From positions 1 to 36,271 of the forward strand of contig JACZJJ010000074.1 of the NCBI GenBank assembly GCA_014860625.1: a stretch of 36,271 nucleotides of DNA. Reading direction: 5' to 3'. The translations under genes were made by a program, and so were the position numbers. Origin of the DNA: Bacteroidales bacterium. Its GTDB lineage: Bacteria > Bacteroidota > Bacteroidia > Bacteroidales > FEN-979. The notes under the pieces were generated by a model. It ran no database searches. It was given only the letters and a program-made list of their open reading frames with translations, and was not told the DNA's origin. Of this stretch, positions 8,101-16,674 are shown in pieces. The stretch's first letter is position 1. Each line of letters starts with the position of its first letter.

Positions 8101-8778
8101 AATTATGTCTATATGTACAAGCGGGACCAGCTGATCAGCCCGGTGTTTGATTTCACGAACTTCACCAACGTCATGCTCACATTCCGTCATGCCTATGCCC
8201 AGCGCGATGTGCTGAAGGACTCGCTGATTATCCTGGTTTCGGATGATTGCGGATCAACCTACACACGGGTGTTTGCAGCAGGACCTGACGGAACCCCGAA
8301 TACCTTTGTAACGCACGAACCCATGATGGACGAGTTCTACCCGCAAAGCGCCAACGACTGGTGCGACGGTTCCTACGGCGTAAGCTGCTACGAGGTAGAC
8401 CTCAATGGATTTTCAGGCAAACCCAACGTGAAGATCGCCTTTGAAGCCTACAACCGCCGCGGGAACAACCTTTTCCTCGACGATATTTCCATTACAGGAA
8501 CTGTGGGGATATCCCCCGGGGGTGACATCGCAAATTCGATCCGTGTATATCCCAACCCAACGACCGGACTGGTGAACATATCGATCGATCACCTCAGCGG
8601 AGATGCCTTACTGCAACTCCTTACCGCGCAGGGACAAACGGTCATTTCCGAACAAATTACAGGAGATTCCGGACGGGTCACAAGACAGATTGATCTGGGT
8701 TCCTTAACCAAGGGAGTCTATTTCCTGAAGGTTACGACCGGCGATGCCTCCATCGTGAAAAAAATCGTAAAAGAATAA
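5113..8778 (+). CDS. Large secreted Asp-box (BNR/sortilin-like) PKD protein with T9SS sorting domain
   Basis: 1221 residues with an N-terminal signal peptide (MKKLFLISLGLIFTALAANS). Residues about 160-730 carry many Asp-box motifs (for example TSDGGSTW, STNGGLTW, TTDGGANW, SADNGVTW, STNGGTTW, SIDKGLSW), marking one or two beta-propellers of the BNR/sortilin type. Two PKD-like domains follow (about 772-855 and 861-944), then a jelly-roll-like segment with QLPFTDDFEAGF and NNLFLDDISITG (choice-of-anchor-J/MAM-like, about 948-1130). The end has IRVYPNPTTGLVNI and GVYFLKVTTGDASIVKKIVKE, a T9SS type A sorting domain, so the protein is probably exported and surface-attached or released. Propeller folds of this kind bind or cleave polymers, but no catalytic residues can be named. 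It is first in a plus-strand unit, 19 nt before the carboxypeptidase gene. Confidence 0.88.
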   Translation: MKKLFLISLGLIFTALAANSQSAEPTIGTTTSYSENPVWVSMMQDPNANFFETQKAFNEYWKDRPITRGCGWKVFKRWEYMMQSRIAADGMVPQPGATYQAYTDYITNIRSSGGAWTNLGPSQIPAPGPAGYEGLGRINNVAFHPTDPDTWYIAAPSGGMWMTSDGGSTWETHTDTLPTLGVSAIVVDYTNPSIIFIGSGDRDAGDAPGLGIFKSTNGGLTWVQSTLGLGEKTIGEILMHPTNHLIMLAAANGGIYRTTDGGANWSLSATGNFKDIDFKPNDPNIVYAASGANFYRSADNGVTWTQISAGLTGGQRGTIAVTAANPNYVYFVQSNNSSGFKGLYRSADAGLTFTTRSTSPNILDWSCDGSGTGGQGWYDLALEADPLNAETIYVGGVDVWKSTNGGTTWNINSHWYGGCSVPAVHADCHMLKFSPVNGKFYACNDGGIYNTSNGGTSWTDYTETMTIGQIYKLGQAQTVKEKVINGFQDNGTYTYMLPEWLATGGGDGMECAIDYTNASWTYHTIYYGDVFRKYNNSNEKKIAGSGTYGINESGAWVTPFILHETDPETMFLGMKNVWRSNNIQDNTISWTKISDFGTGNNCVVVEQSSANTDILYVARYDNRVFRSDNCNDASVNWVEITSFLPASGYPTDIEAHPSEADVVYITMANGVFKSIDKGLSWTDITGTLPNIHISTIAYYKNAMEGLYVGTDAGVFYKDASMTDWIPFSEGLPVSVKVTELDIYYDNDSVSSDAIRASSYGRGLWGSDMYHSVPDADFSADKTTVPIGCGVNFTDLSNGVPTSWQWTFEGGTPASSNEKHPTDIVYNSTGTFLVKLLAANEAGSDSLTKTGYITVSDNLLPDVDFMASVNVVCSNEPVYLTDLTEYCPSAWSWSFSPNNVIYLQGTNSNSQNPVVMFTQNGSYSVTLTATNSVGTSSTTKEDFLMNGGYQLPFTDDFEAGFSAQFWTIDNPDNQMTWDTISVPGTSPDNKAAWMNFYNYVYMYKRDQLISPVFDFTNFTNVMLTFRHAYAQRDVLKDSLIILVSDDCGSTYTRVFAAGPDGTPNTFVTHEPMMDEFYPQSANDWCDGSYGVSCYEVDLNGFSGKPNVKIAFEAYNRRGNNLFLDDISITGTVGISPGGDIANSIRVYPNPTTGLVNISIDHLSGDALLQLLTAQGQTVISEQITGDSGRVTRQIDLGSLTKGVYFLKVTTGDASIVKKIVKE

Positions 8779-8797
8779 CTGCTAAGACGTTACCCGA

Positions 8798-11308
8798 ATG
8801 AAACGGATACCCGGATTCCTAGTACTACTGCTCATTTCGATCGTTACATGGGGACAAACCAGCTGGCGTATGGGAGAGATGGAAGCCAAAGTCTATCTTT
8901 ACTCACCGGAAGATGGTGCCCTGCTGAAAAGCCTGAAGCTGATGGATGAGCCGGCCATGGAGAATGGCGTTGCCATGGCCTGGGTCTATGTAACTCCGGC
9001 TGAAATGGAGAAATTGCAGGCATCGGGACTGGAGATTGTCGTCACAAACCCCGACCTGAACTCCCATAGCCAGGGTTTCTGGGACCAGTCCATCCTGGAG
9101 AGTTACCACAACTACAATCAGATGGTAGAGCTCTCCGACAGCCTGGCGACAAATTTCCCTGCAATCTGTAAAAAGATCATCCTGGGAACTTCACCTGAAG
9201 GCAGGCAGTTCGGGATCCTCAAGATTTCTGACAATGTCAATGTCAATGAAAACGAACCTGAACTGATGTTCGACGGGGGTATTCATGGCAATGAGATCAT
9301 GGGTCCTGAGCTTGTGATCCGCTATGCCCGCCATCTCTGCCTGAGCTACGGAACCGACTCCGTTCTGACTGATCTCATCAACAACCGGGAGATCTGGTTG
9401 TACTATGTGGTTAATCCGGATGGGTTTGCTAACGGCATCAGGTATAATTCAAATGGTGTTGATTGCAACCGCGATGTTGGATTTATGTGGGGTGGTGAAG
9501 GGTACAGCCCGTTTCCATTCTCACAGCCCGAAACAAAGATCCTGAGAAGTCTTTGGCTGGAGCATAATTTCGTCCTGTACAACAATTTTCACGGAGGCAC
9601 AGAGGTCATCTCACTTCCCTGGAGTTACAGGGTCTCTCAACCTCCTGACTGGGTCCACATCCAGCAACTGGCATCGGTTTATTCCAATACCTCAGGATAT
9701 CCCAACCTGGGTTACGGTCAGGGATGTATCATTATGTACCAGATCTTTGGAGCCACCAAAGACTTTAACTACGGGGCGCTGGGCCAGATTGGATGGTCGA
9801 TGGAGATCTCTATGCTGAAAGAACCTCCATCCAGCCAGATTCTGATGTATTACAATTACAATGTTCCGGCAATTACGGAGATGATCAACAGGGTTGGTCG
9901 TGGATTAAATGGTGTGGTGACAGATTCGGTTACCGGAAGTCCCGTAAAGGCAAGCATTTTCGTTAACTCCTTCTATCCCGTCTATACGGATGCCCAACTG
10001 GGGGACTACCACAAATATGTGATGTCAGGGACCTACTCCATTACAGTGAAAGCCAGTGGCTATCAGACCAAAACCATTGAAGGAATTGTTGTTCCGCCTC
10101 AGGGCGCTGCTACCACCAACATTCAGCTGGCACCTGCCCCCGGACGGTTTGCCTATCGCACCATCGTGACCGAAATCCCCTATTTCCCAAGTTCCGGCAA
10201 CTATTCCGACGAGTCGTATGTACCCGGTATCATTGGCCCGCCCGACTCCATCAATTACAGCCTTGGACGAAGCGGATACATCATCATCGACATGGGAGAT
10301 ACCATTTTTGATGGCACGGGAGACGATTTCAAGGTGATTGAAGGCGATACCTCCCCTGAAGGCTACTACTGCTATGTAAGTCAAACGATGGACGGCCCCT
10401 GGACAAACCTGGGCTCTGCTACCGGCACCACTGCCTTTGACCTCTCAACCGGACCCATTTCCGGCATCCGGTATATCAAGATCACGGATGACGGCGACGG
10501 GATTACCAACACCAATGATGCCGGGTTTGACCTGGATGCCATCGAGATCCTCACCTTACCCCTGGTGGTCGATTTTTATCCTGGCAACAGCCATCCCTGT
10601 GTTGGAGATGGCGTGAATTTCTTCGATGCTTCAACCGGAAATCCGACTTCATGGCTCTGGGAGTTTCCCGGAGGAAATCCCTCCTCTTCCACGGATGAGA
10701 ACCCAACGGATATTACTTATGCGACAGCAGGTAATTACCCTGTCACGCTTACAGTTGCCAATGTTTTTACCCAACAAACGGTTACCAAAGAGGATGTCGT
10801 TCAGGTTGCGAACTCGATTGTGGTTGATCTTGGATCGGATACCTTGGTCTGTTCCTGGGAATCTGTTACCCTGGATGCCGGAAACCCGGGATGTCTTTAC
10901 GAATGGTCAAACGGCGCTTCCACCCAAACCATCACCGTTGATTCAGCTACCTTCGGACTTGGAGAACATACCATTTGGGTATTTGTTACAAGCAACGGCA
11001 ATTGCCAGGATACAGACACCATTCATGTTACCATTGATGCCTGTACATCGGTTGGCGAGCCTGTTTCCGCTCCTTCGGCAACGATCTATCCCAACCCCAA
11101 TTCCGGTACGTTTTATCTGACATTAACCAACGTTGAAAAAGGAACCTGCGAGATTCTTACCATCCAGGGAAAGGTCGTGTACACATCCATGATTGAACGT
11201 GGATCAGCAACGAGGAAGATCACTCTTTCACACATGAGCGAAGGCGTCTATCTGTTGCGTTTAAGATCCGACAATCAATCTGTTATAGAAAAACTGATTA
11301 TACAATAA
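8798..11308 (+). CDS. Secreted M14 zinc carboxypeptidase with PKD and T9SS sorting domains
   Basis: 836 residues with a signal peptide (about 1-19). The M14 catalytic domain covers about 95-365: zinc ligands His163 and Glu166 (GGIHGNEIMGPEL), VNPDGFANGIRYNSNGVDCNRD around 206-225, third ligand His265 (NNFHGG) and probable catalytic Glu336 (GWSMEISML). Next come a transthyretin-like carboxypeptidase-regulatory domain (GVVTDSVTGSPVKASIFVN, about 374-445), a beta-sandwich region, a PKD domain (about 590-670) and a T9SS sorting domain (TIYPNPNSGTFYL to the end). It should remove C-terminal residues from peptides outside the cell. The start at 8798 gives an intact signal peptide but has no obvious ribosome binding site. 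The tandem placement after the Asp-box protein suggests joint expression. Confidence 0.92.
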   Translation: MKRIPGFLVLLLISIVTWGQTSWRMGEMEAKVYLYSPEDGALLKSLKLMDEPAMENGVAMAWVYVTPAEMEKLQASGLEIVVTNPDLNSHSQGFWDQSILESYHNYNQMVELSDSLATNFPAICKKIILGTSPEGRQFGILKISDNVNVNENEPELMFDGGIHGNEIMGPELVIRYARHLCLSYGTDSVLTDLINNREIWLYYVVNPDGFANGIRYNSNGVDCNRDVGFMWGGEGYSPFPFSQPETKILRSLWLEHNFVLYNNFHGGTEVISLPWSYRVSQPPDWVHIQQLASVYSNTSGYPNLGYGQGCIIMYQIFGATKDFNYGALGQIGWSMEISMLKEPPSSQILMYYNYNVPAITEMINRVGRGLNGVVTDSVTGSPVKASIFVNSFYPVYTDAQLGDYHKYVMSGTYSITVKASGYQTKTIEGIVVPPQGAATTNIQLAPAPGRFAYRTIVTEIPYFPSSGNYSDESYVPGIIGPPDSINYSLGRSGYIIIDMGDTIFDGTGDDFKVIEGDTSPEGYYCYVSQTMDGPWTNLGSATGTTAFDLSTGPISGIRYIKITDDGDGITNTNDAGFDLDAIEILTLPLVVDFYPGNSHPCVGDGVNFFDASTGNPTSWLWEFPGGNPSSSTDENPTDITYATAGNYPVTLTVANVFTQQTVTKEDVVQVANSIVVDLGSDTLVCSWESVTLDAGNPGCLYEWSNGASTQTITVDSATFGLGEHTIWVFVTSNGNCQDTDTIHVTIDACTSVGEPVSAPSATIYPNPNSGTFYLTLTNVEKGTCEILTIQGKVVYTSMIERGSATRKITLSHMSEGVYLLRLRSDNQSVIEKLIIQ

Positions 11309-11314
11309 AGGAGG
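11307..11314 (+). promoter_or_regulatory. Strong Shine-Dalgarno sequence, rare in this window
   Basis: AAAGGAGG, 6 nt before ATG 11321 and overlapping the stop codon of the preceding peptidase gene (11306-11308). Neighbouring genes lack such a site, so it stands out and fixes the start of the lipoprotein gene. Confidence 0.75.
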
Positions 11315-11320
11315 CATTAA

Positions 11321-11773
11321 ATGAAGAAACTGCTGCTGTTTTTACTCGTTGGACTTGCTGCCTGCAGCTCGTCCGAAGATCGCCAGAAGGAAGCAAGAAA
11401 AGAGATCCTGAGTACCGACAGGGCATTTTCTGCCCGAAGTGCTCAGAATGGCATGCAGGAAGCCTTTCTCTTCTATGCGGCTCCCGACATGGTAAAGCTC
11501 CAGGATGGTCGTTTCCCGGTTGTTGGAAAAGAGGAGTTGAAAAACGTGTTTGAGAGCACCATCGATACGATGTTTCGCCTTACATGGCAACCTACAAAGG
11601 CTGAAGCCAGCAAATCGTGCGACCTTGGCTATACCTTCGGCAACTATGAACTCTATGACTTCTCACGTCAGGAGATCCGCTACGGAAATTACTTTACTGT
11701 ATGGAGGAAAGAGAAAGACGGCACCTGGCGATGGGTTCTTGATGGCGGCAACTCTACACCAAGGCCTCAATAA
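11321..11773 (+). CDS. NTF2-like (DUF4440-type) lipoprotein
   Basis: 150 residues. The N-terminus MKKLLLFLLVGLAACSSSED is a lipoprotein signal with lipobox LAAC, so Cys15 would be lipidated. The remainder (RKEILSTDRAFSARSAQNGMQEAFLFYAAPDMV, ELKNVFESTI, YTFGNYELYD, GNYFTVWRKEKDGTWRWVLDGG) fits the SnoaL/NTF2-like cone fold annotated as DUF4440. These domains bind small ligands, and the function here is unknown. It is 12 nt after the carboxypeptidase gene and 11 nt before the transporter gene, so probably in the same transcript. Confidence 0.8.
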   Translation: MKKLLLFLLVGLAACSSSEDRQKEARKEILSTDRAFSARSAQNGMQEAFLFYAAPDMVKLQDGRFPVVGKEELKNVFESTIDTMFRLTWQPTKAEASKSCDLGYTFGNYELYDFSRQEIRYGNYFTVWRKEKDGTWRWVLDGGNSTPRPQ

Positions 11774-11784
11774 TCAGGCCCCTG

Positions 11785-12975
11785 ATGTCATCCTCACAGC
11801 ACGACCGACTCTGGAGCTCCAGCTTTGTTTTACTGGCCATCGGGAATCTGCTGATGGCAACAGGGTTCTACTTCCTGATCCCAACTCTGCCTATTTATGT
11901 GGTGGATGTTCTCCATGCCAAAACCAGTGACGTTGGGTATATTCTGGCAGCCTATACGGTTTCCGCGCTGATCATTCGCCCCTTTACAGGCATTGCCCTG
12001 GATACCTGGGGCCGGAAATGGATCTACATCATCTCGCTGCTGGTATTCACCCTCACCATTCTTCTTTACCCGCTGGTCCTTACATTCAGTCTCCTTCTTG
12101 TGCTTCGTTTTTTTCACGGATTTTCGTGGGGTGCTACCACTACTGCAGGCATGACCGTGGTGGTAGACGTGATCCCTCCGCATAAGCGCGGAAGAGGCAT
12201 CGGCTATTTCGGCATCTCCTTTACCCTGGCCATGGCAATCGCTCCCTTTCTTGCCCTGCTGATCCTGGAAACCTGGGGCTATTTTGAGATGTTCTACATC
12301 GCTGCACTGTTTTCATTCTGCGGATTCCTGATGGTGTTGTTTGTCCGGTTTCCGGTCATTCAGATCCCCAGGGAGAAAACCAAACTTAACTGGAGCAGGT
12401 TCATCGAACCCAGGGGAATCCCTATTTCAATCCCTATGGCCCTGTTTGGGACCACCTACGGGGGAGTTGTGTCGTTCATTACCTTGTACGACAAAGAGCT
12501 GGAGTTGGCAAAGTCGGGAACCTTCTTTCTTATCCTGGCAGGAGGAGTTACATTGTCGCGCCTGTTTGCCGGACAGATTTTCGACAAATACGGCCCAACG
12601 CTCCTGATGATAACTGGCTTTGTGGTAAATATCGCCGGACTGTTGTTCCTGGGGCTCATGCAGAATATCACGGGTTTTCTTTCTGCTGCCGGATTGATTG
12701 GATTAGGCGTCGGAATTATGATGCCGACTCTCCAGACCATGGTTAACAATGTCGTTTCCATTCGACGCAGAGGGGCAGTCAATGCCACCCTGATCACCGC
12801 TTTTGACCTGGGTATCGGACTGGGCTCACTCGGGTTGGGGTACCTCTCGGAGTGGATCGGATTTGACGGCATGTACCTCACCTGCATGGGTATCTCCGTA
12901 CTGGCAATGATTCACTATTTTTGGCACGTGAGGGGATTTTATACGAGAAATGTGAGAGATGGATTGTCATCTTGA
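11785..12975 (+). CDS. Major facilitator superfamily transporter
   Basis: 396 residues with about 12 hydrophobic segments, the normal MFS size. The loop between segments 2 and 3 has TGIALDTWGRKWIY, a version of the MFS motif A, and VIPPHKRGRGIGYFG follows after segment 4. The substrate cannot be told from sequence; drug or metabolite efflux and peptide or sugar uptake are all possible. Its place as last gene of the secreted peptidase unit allows the guess that it moves a breakdown product or signal, but this is weak. It converges with the acetyltransferase gene, 30 nt apart, with no clear terminator between them. Confidence 0.88.
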   Translation: MSSSQHDRLWSSSFVLLAIGNLLMATGFYFLIPTLPIYVVDVLHAKTSDVGYILAAYTVSALIIRPFTGIALDTWGRKWIYIISLLVFTLTILLYPLVLTFSLLLVLRFFHGFSWGATTTAGMTVVVDVIPPHKRGRGIGYFGISFTLAMAIAPFLALLILETWGYFEMFYIAALFSFCGFLMVLFVRFPVIQIPREKTKLNWSRFIEPRGIPISIPMALFGTTYGGVVSFITLYDKELELAKSGTFFLILAGGVTLSRLFAGQIFDKYGPTLLMITGFVVNIAGLLFLGLMQNITGFLSAAGLIGLGVGIMMPTLQTMVNNVVSIRRRGAVNATLITAFDLGIGLGSLGLGYLSEWIGFDGMYLTCMGISVLAMIHYFWHVRGFYTRNVRDGLSS

Positions 12976-13005
12976 CGAGAGCAAACGATCAGGAGTATCC
13001 GGGAT

Positions 13006-13548
13006 CTAAGAACCGGCATCCGGGTTCCAGTCCTCCTTCAATATTGAATAGATACAACTGTTCCTGACCACCCCATTCTTGATGACATTCTTTCGAAGTG
13101 TCGCCTCAAGCCTGAAGCCCGCTTTTTCCAGTACTCTTCGTGAAGCCATATTATCGGCATAGGGTTCGGCATAAATCCTTATGATGTCAAACGTTTCAAA
13201 GCCATATTTCACAATTGCTTTTAGCGCTTCAGTAATAATCCCCCTTCCCCAGAATTGTTCACCAAGAAAATAGCCTATCTCGGCATTCATACGATAAACG
13301 TCAAGTTTTAAAGTTATGGCGATACTTCCGGCGGCTTCCCCTTCAACCTCAATGGCAAAATATTTTACAGGCTCGTTCATTGACCTGACCATCTCGATCC
13401 ACTCTTTTGCATTTCTTCGGGTGTATGGATGTGGGAACAGGTCCCTCAATTGGTTGGCGACTTTCTTATTATTCGCATGCTTTGGCAGGGAATCTGCATC
13501 GGAGTTTCGCCAGGGGCGGAGGATGAAGCCGGGGCAAATTATCTTCAT
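13006..13548 (-). CDS. GNAT family N-acetyltransferase (RimJ/RimL-like)
   Basis: 180 residues when started at ATG 13548. An upstream ATG (13587) would add 13 residues but lies upstream of the likely -7 box at 13575-13568, so the shorter form is preferred. NAEIGYFLGEQFWGRGIITEALKAIV holds the acetyl-CoA binding loop (WGRGIITEA), and NMASRRVLEKAGFRLEATLRK is the usual C-terminal signature of the Acetyltransf_3 group. The group acetylates protein N-termini or small amines such as spermidine; the substrate here is unknown. Transcribed alone and divergently from the Ntn hydrolase gene. Confidence 0.88.
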   Translation of the reverse strand: MKIICPGFILRPWRNSDADSLPKHANNKKVANQLRDLFPHPYTRRNAKEWIEMVRSMNEPVKYFAIEVEGEAAGSIAITLKLDVYRMNAEIGYFLGEQFWGRGIITEALKAIVKYGFETFDIIRIYAEPYADNMASRRVLEKAGFRLEATLRKNVIKNGVVRNSCIYSILKEDWNPDAGS

Positions 13549-13567
13549 TGAAAAAGAGTCTGGCCTG

Positions 13568-13575
13568 CAAAGATA
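13568..13575 (-). promoter_or_regulatory. -7 box of the acetyltransferase gene
   Basis: TATCTTTG on the minus strand (13575-13568) matches TAnnTTTG and lies 20 nt before ATG 13548. No TTTG is seen at the normal -33 distance. Its position inside the longer reading frame decides for the shorter start. Confidence 0.5.
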
Positions 13576-13588
13576 AAAGAATAGCAAA

Positions 13589-13620
13589 TTTGTTTATCCG
13601 TCTGTATTAGGTTATATTTG
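13589..13620 (+). promoter_or_regulatory. Promoter of the choloylglycine-hydrolase-family gene
   Basis: TTTG at 13589-13592, 20 nt spacer, then TATATTTG at 13613-13620: both Bacteroidetes promoter boxes at standard spacing. The ATG follows at 13636. It is back to back with the acetyltransferase promoter. Confidence 0.65.
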
Positions 13621-13635
13621 ATAAAAACTTAAGGT

Positions 13636-14742
13636 ATGAGATCTAACCTAATTACCAGTTGTGTATGTATTCTGATGCTATTCGGATATCTTACAACTAC
13701 AGATGCCTGCACTGTATTTCGCCTGCAGGCCAAAGATGGTTCTATCCTGGTTACACGGTCCATGGAGTTTGCCATCAACCTCAACTACCAAACGGTAGTG
13801 GTTCCCAGAAACACCCCGTTTTCCAGCCCGTTTAAAAACGGAGTCAATGGATTGAAATGGAATACCCGATATGGTTATGTAGCCATTACTGCAGAGGGTC
13901 TGACTTACGGAGCTAGTGACGGGATGAACGAAAAAGGTCTGGCCATAGGAGTGCTTTGGTTTGAAAACGACATGACCTGGCAAACCGTCACATTGGCCGA
14001 CAGCAACATAGCCCTGGCCCAGGCCATGTTCTCCGACTGGACATTGGGAAACTTTGCTACTGCAGAAGAGGTCCGTGATGCGTTACCATCTGTGAAAGTA
14101 TTTGATTATGAAGACCCTACATCAAAAATGGCACCTACTGTCCATTTTATCGTTTACGATGCTTCAGGTGGATGTATTGTGATCGAATACAATTTCGGGA
14201 CCTGCAATGTTTACGAAAACCCGCTTGGAGTCATGACCAATGCTCCTAGGTTTCCATACCATATGACCAACCTGCGCAATTTTATCGGTTTAACTACCGG
14301 GAATCCTCCCAGCCGTATAGAGGCCGGTCTTACGTTTCCTCCTACCGGCCATGGCGTTGGGTTCTGGGGTCTCCCTGGTGACTATACACCTCCCAGCCGG
14401 TTTATACGTCTTGGAATTTTAACAGGCGTTGTTGACCAACAGCCCGATGTTATGCTTACGCTTAATCTCGGGCAACATGTCATCAATACATTTGATATTC
14501 CTTTTGGCGTCATCACCGAACCGGGAGAGAACAATACGGTGAATAAAGAGTCTACTCAATGGGTTACATTCCGTGACCTGACAAACAGGATCTTATATTT
14601 CAGAACATATGATAACTTTACCCTCAGGAAGATCGACCTGAATGAGATCGATTTATCAAAGCCAGGGATTAAGATTTATAACATGTTCGATACACAGCAA
14701 ACCGTCGTCGATATCACCGAGAAAGGAGTCGCAGCGAAGTAA
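13636..14742 (+). CDS. Exported choloylglycine hydrolase-family (linear amide C-N hydrolase) Ntn hydrolase
   Basis: 368 residues. A signal peptide (about 1-24) ends at DA, so cleavage would expose Cys25 (CTVFRLQAKDGSILVTRSMEF), the nucleophile expected at the mature N-terminus in this Ntn family. Other family positions are visible: Arg41 and Glu44 in TRSMEF, Asn in VMTNAPRFPYHM, and Arg in PPSRFIRLGIL. Members cleave linear amide bonds: conjugated bile salts, penicillin V or N-acyl homoserine lactones. An environmental host makes bile salts a less obvious substrate, but this cannot be settled by eye. It has its own promoter. The last 15 codons and 3' flank recur in diverged form at 16963-17022, and two CTCATGAC octamers (14747-14762) follow the stop. 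The 254 nt before the next gene hold nothing else I could name. Confidence 0.88.
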   Translation: MRSNLITSCVCILMLFGYLTTTDACTVFRLQAKDGSILVTRSMEFAINLNYQTVVVPRNTPFSSPFKNGVNGLKWNTRYGYVAITAEGLTYGASDGMNEKGLAIGVLWFENDMTWQTVTLADSNIALAQAMFSDWTLGNFATAEEVRDALPSVKVFDYEDPTSKMAPTVHFIVYDASGGCIVIEYNFGTCNVYENPLGVMTNAPRFPYHMTNLRNFIGLTTGNPPSRIEAGLTFPPTGHGVGFWGLPGDYTPPSRFIRLGILTGVVDQQPDVMLTLNLGQHVINTFDIPFGVITEPGENNTVNKESTQWVTFRDLTNRILYFRTYDNFTLRKIDLNEIDLSKPGIKIYNMFDTQQTVVDITEKGVAAK

Positions 14743-14754
14743 CGGTCTCATGAC
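14695..14754 (+). repeat. Direct repeat copy 1 (3' end of the hydrolase gene)
   Basis: Shares the exact block GAGTCGCAGCGAAGTA and the blocks CAGCAA, TCGTCGAT, ATCA and CTCATGAC, in the same order and nearly the same spacing, with 16963-17022. In this copy it encodes the C-terminus ending GVAAK and the stop. Confidence 0.75.
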
Positions 14755-14762
14755 CTCATGAC
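14747..14762 (+). repeat. Two CTCATGAC octamers after the hydrolase stop
   Basis: CTCATGAC occurs twice in tandem, 4 nt after the TAA stop, followed by CTTCCC. It is a short member of the array class and resembles the start of the octamer array at 17013-17067. Confidence 0.6.
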
Positions 14763-14996
14763 CTTCCCTAAAACCCTTATAAATGCAGGGGCCTTATCAT
14801 CCATCCCCATGTGGTGATAAATATACCCCAACCCTATATATACTGTGGCTAACCGTTTCTGGTTGTTTATTCCTATTGCCAAATCATATATCAAAACAAC
14901 CATTTACTAAAAACTTGCCTCCAGATCCTAAATGTATATTGATTTTGCATTGTTGAAGAATTATTTTTATATGCAAAATACTTAAAACATCATGTC

Positions 14997-16568
14997 ATGA
15001 AAAAAATAGTTACGCTCAGCACCTGCATTCTCATCACATGCATCTCTTTTGCTCAAAATCCCGGGGATCTGGTGCAAACATATGGAATGAATGGAATCAG
15101 TGTTATCAGCTTAACGGATAGAAGAAATGTATTGTCAGATATTGCACTGCAAAGTAACGACAGACTAATCACTGCTGGAAAAACTTTCTATTTACCAACA
15201 TCAGAGTGGAATACCATGGCAACCAGGCTTACCAAAGATGGCATGCTTGACAATTTCGGAAACAATTCAATTTTTTTTCAAAACGATTTCAATAATGATG
15301 AAGATGAAGAGGCGTTTGCCTGCTGTGTACTTCCTGATGACAAAATACTGCTTGCAGGAGCATATACATCTGGGTCGGAAGAATATCATTTTGTATCGCA
15401 ATTAACTTCCGATGGTCAACTGGATCCTTCTTTCGGAAACGCAGGATCCTATATAAATGAATCGATACCTTTTTATATGATTTCCCTTAAAACTTATGCA
15501 AGTTCCAGTCTTAATACTATCCTGGCGTGTGGTTCTTCTGGCACTTTTGACCCTGCGATGTTAACACTGGATGAGAATGGCGATCCGGTTAGTTCTTTTG
15601 GGGATAACGGATATTATATTTGTACAGAATTGCATTGTTATTTCACAGATATTGTCGTTGACAGGACGGGAGGGTATATTTATGCATGTGGTTTCAATAG
15701 GCTTGTACCAGCATATTGTTTCGTTAGCAAACATAACTTAATCACCGGCGCGCTGGTAACCACTTTTGCTGATAATGGCGTTATGAAAATTAATCCCTTT
15801 GGGAGTGCACTTTTATTCACTACTTATACCATCGTTTTTGAAGAAGACACTGACTTGATTACGGTTTTCGGGGACTATAAACATACGGATGGAGATTTCG
15901 ATATTTTTGCATTTCGCTTACATGCCAATGATGGAAGTTTTGATAATTCATTTGGACTCAATGGCTTTTCAACTCTGAGAATCCCCTCATCCAACGAGTA
16001 CATCAATACCGCAGTGCTTCAATCCAACGGTCAGTATTACTTTGGTGGGTACACTGATAGTTCAGCAGATAATGATTTTATGCTCGGGAGGATAGATACC
16101 AACGGCGTTCTCGATCAAACTTTCGGTAATAATGGATTTACAATTACTGACATGGGGTTGGATGAACAAATAGAAAAGCTTGTATTGAATGAAAATGAAA
16201 GCAGGATATTAGCCGGTGGAAACATATCATCTGGAAACCACCAAATGATGGTGGCATGCTACCATACAGGATATCATCCCTCCGGTATTGTATCCAATAA
16301 AGATCAAGGGATACATGCAACGATCTATCCCAATCCGGTAAATGGTGACAATTTCACAGTATCATTTGACATCAACCATGAATCAGAATTGATTATCAAC
16401 CTTTTATCAATTGAAGGACAACTGATTAAGCAATGCTCATCAGCGCACAAGACAGCCGGGAATTACAGTGAAACATTTCATTTACCTTCTGGCTTGCCTG
16501 GAGGAGTTTACATCATTGAGATGAAGTTAACTAATTATTCCACCTTTCTGAAACTTGTCAACTATTAA
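14997..16568 (+). CDS. Secreted delta-60-repeat protein with T9SS sorting domain
   Basis: 523 residues with a signal peptide (MKKIVTLSTCILITCISFAQ). At least five copies of a repeat of the form LxxDGxLDxSFGxxG are visible, such as QLTSDGQLDPSFGNAG, TLDENGDPVSSFGDNG and RIDTNGVLDQTFGNNG, spaced about 55-60 residues, each followed by a strand like DDKILLAGAY. This is the delta-60 repeat, thought to form a beta-propeller-like structure. The C-terminus (ATIYPNPVNGDNFTV ... LPGGVYIIEMKLTN ... LKLVNY) is a T9SS sorting domain, so it is probably exported. No enzyme motif is seen. The coding sequence is noticeably AT-richer than the genes on both sides and lies between two copies of a direct repeat, which suggests later arrival at this place. 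Confidence 0.85.
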   Translation: MKKIVTLSTCILITCISFAQNPGDLVQTYGMNGISVISLTDRRNVLSDIALQSNDRLITAGKTFYLPTSEWNTMATRLTKDGMLDNFGNNSIFFQNDFNNDEDEEAFACCVLPDDKILLAGAYTSGSEEYHFVSQLTSDGQLDPSFGNAGSYINESIPFYMISLKTYASSSLNTILACGSSGTFDPAMLTLDENGDPVSSFGDNGYYICTELHCYFTDIVVDRTGGYIYACGFNRLVPAYCFVSKHNLITGALVTTFADNGVMKINPFGSALLFTTYTIVFEEDTDLITVFGDYKHTDGDFDIFAFRLHANDGSFDNSFGLNGFSTLRIPSSNEYINTAVLQSNGQYYFGGYTDSSADNDFMLGRIDTNGVLDQTFGNNGFTITDMGLDEQIEKLVLNENESRILAGGNISSGNHQMMVACYHTGYHPSGIVSNKDQGIHATIYPNPVNGDNFTVSFDINHESELIINLLSIEGQLIKQCSSAHKTAGNYSETFHLPSGLPGGVYIIEMKLTNYSTFLKLVNY

Positions 16569-16674
16569 ACTTAAAACTACTTTTTCCATAATTTGGGTTC
16601 CTCATCAACAGCAAGATCAGTGATAATTCTTCCTGACAACCGGCAGCGCAACACATCTGTACCTGGCAGGTTAG

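Noticed and set aside
13549-13587. Longer form of the acetyltransferase
   Set aside because: The added codons overlap a good -7 promoter box, and the conserved protein begins at the second Met.
14780-14811. Terminator after the Ntn hydrolase gene (TTATCA ... TGATAA)
   Set aside because: Only a 6-bp arm match with a long loop and no T-run.
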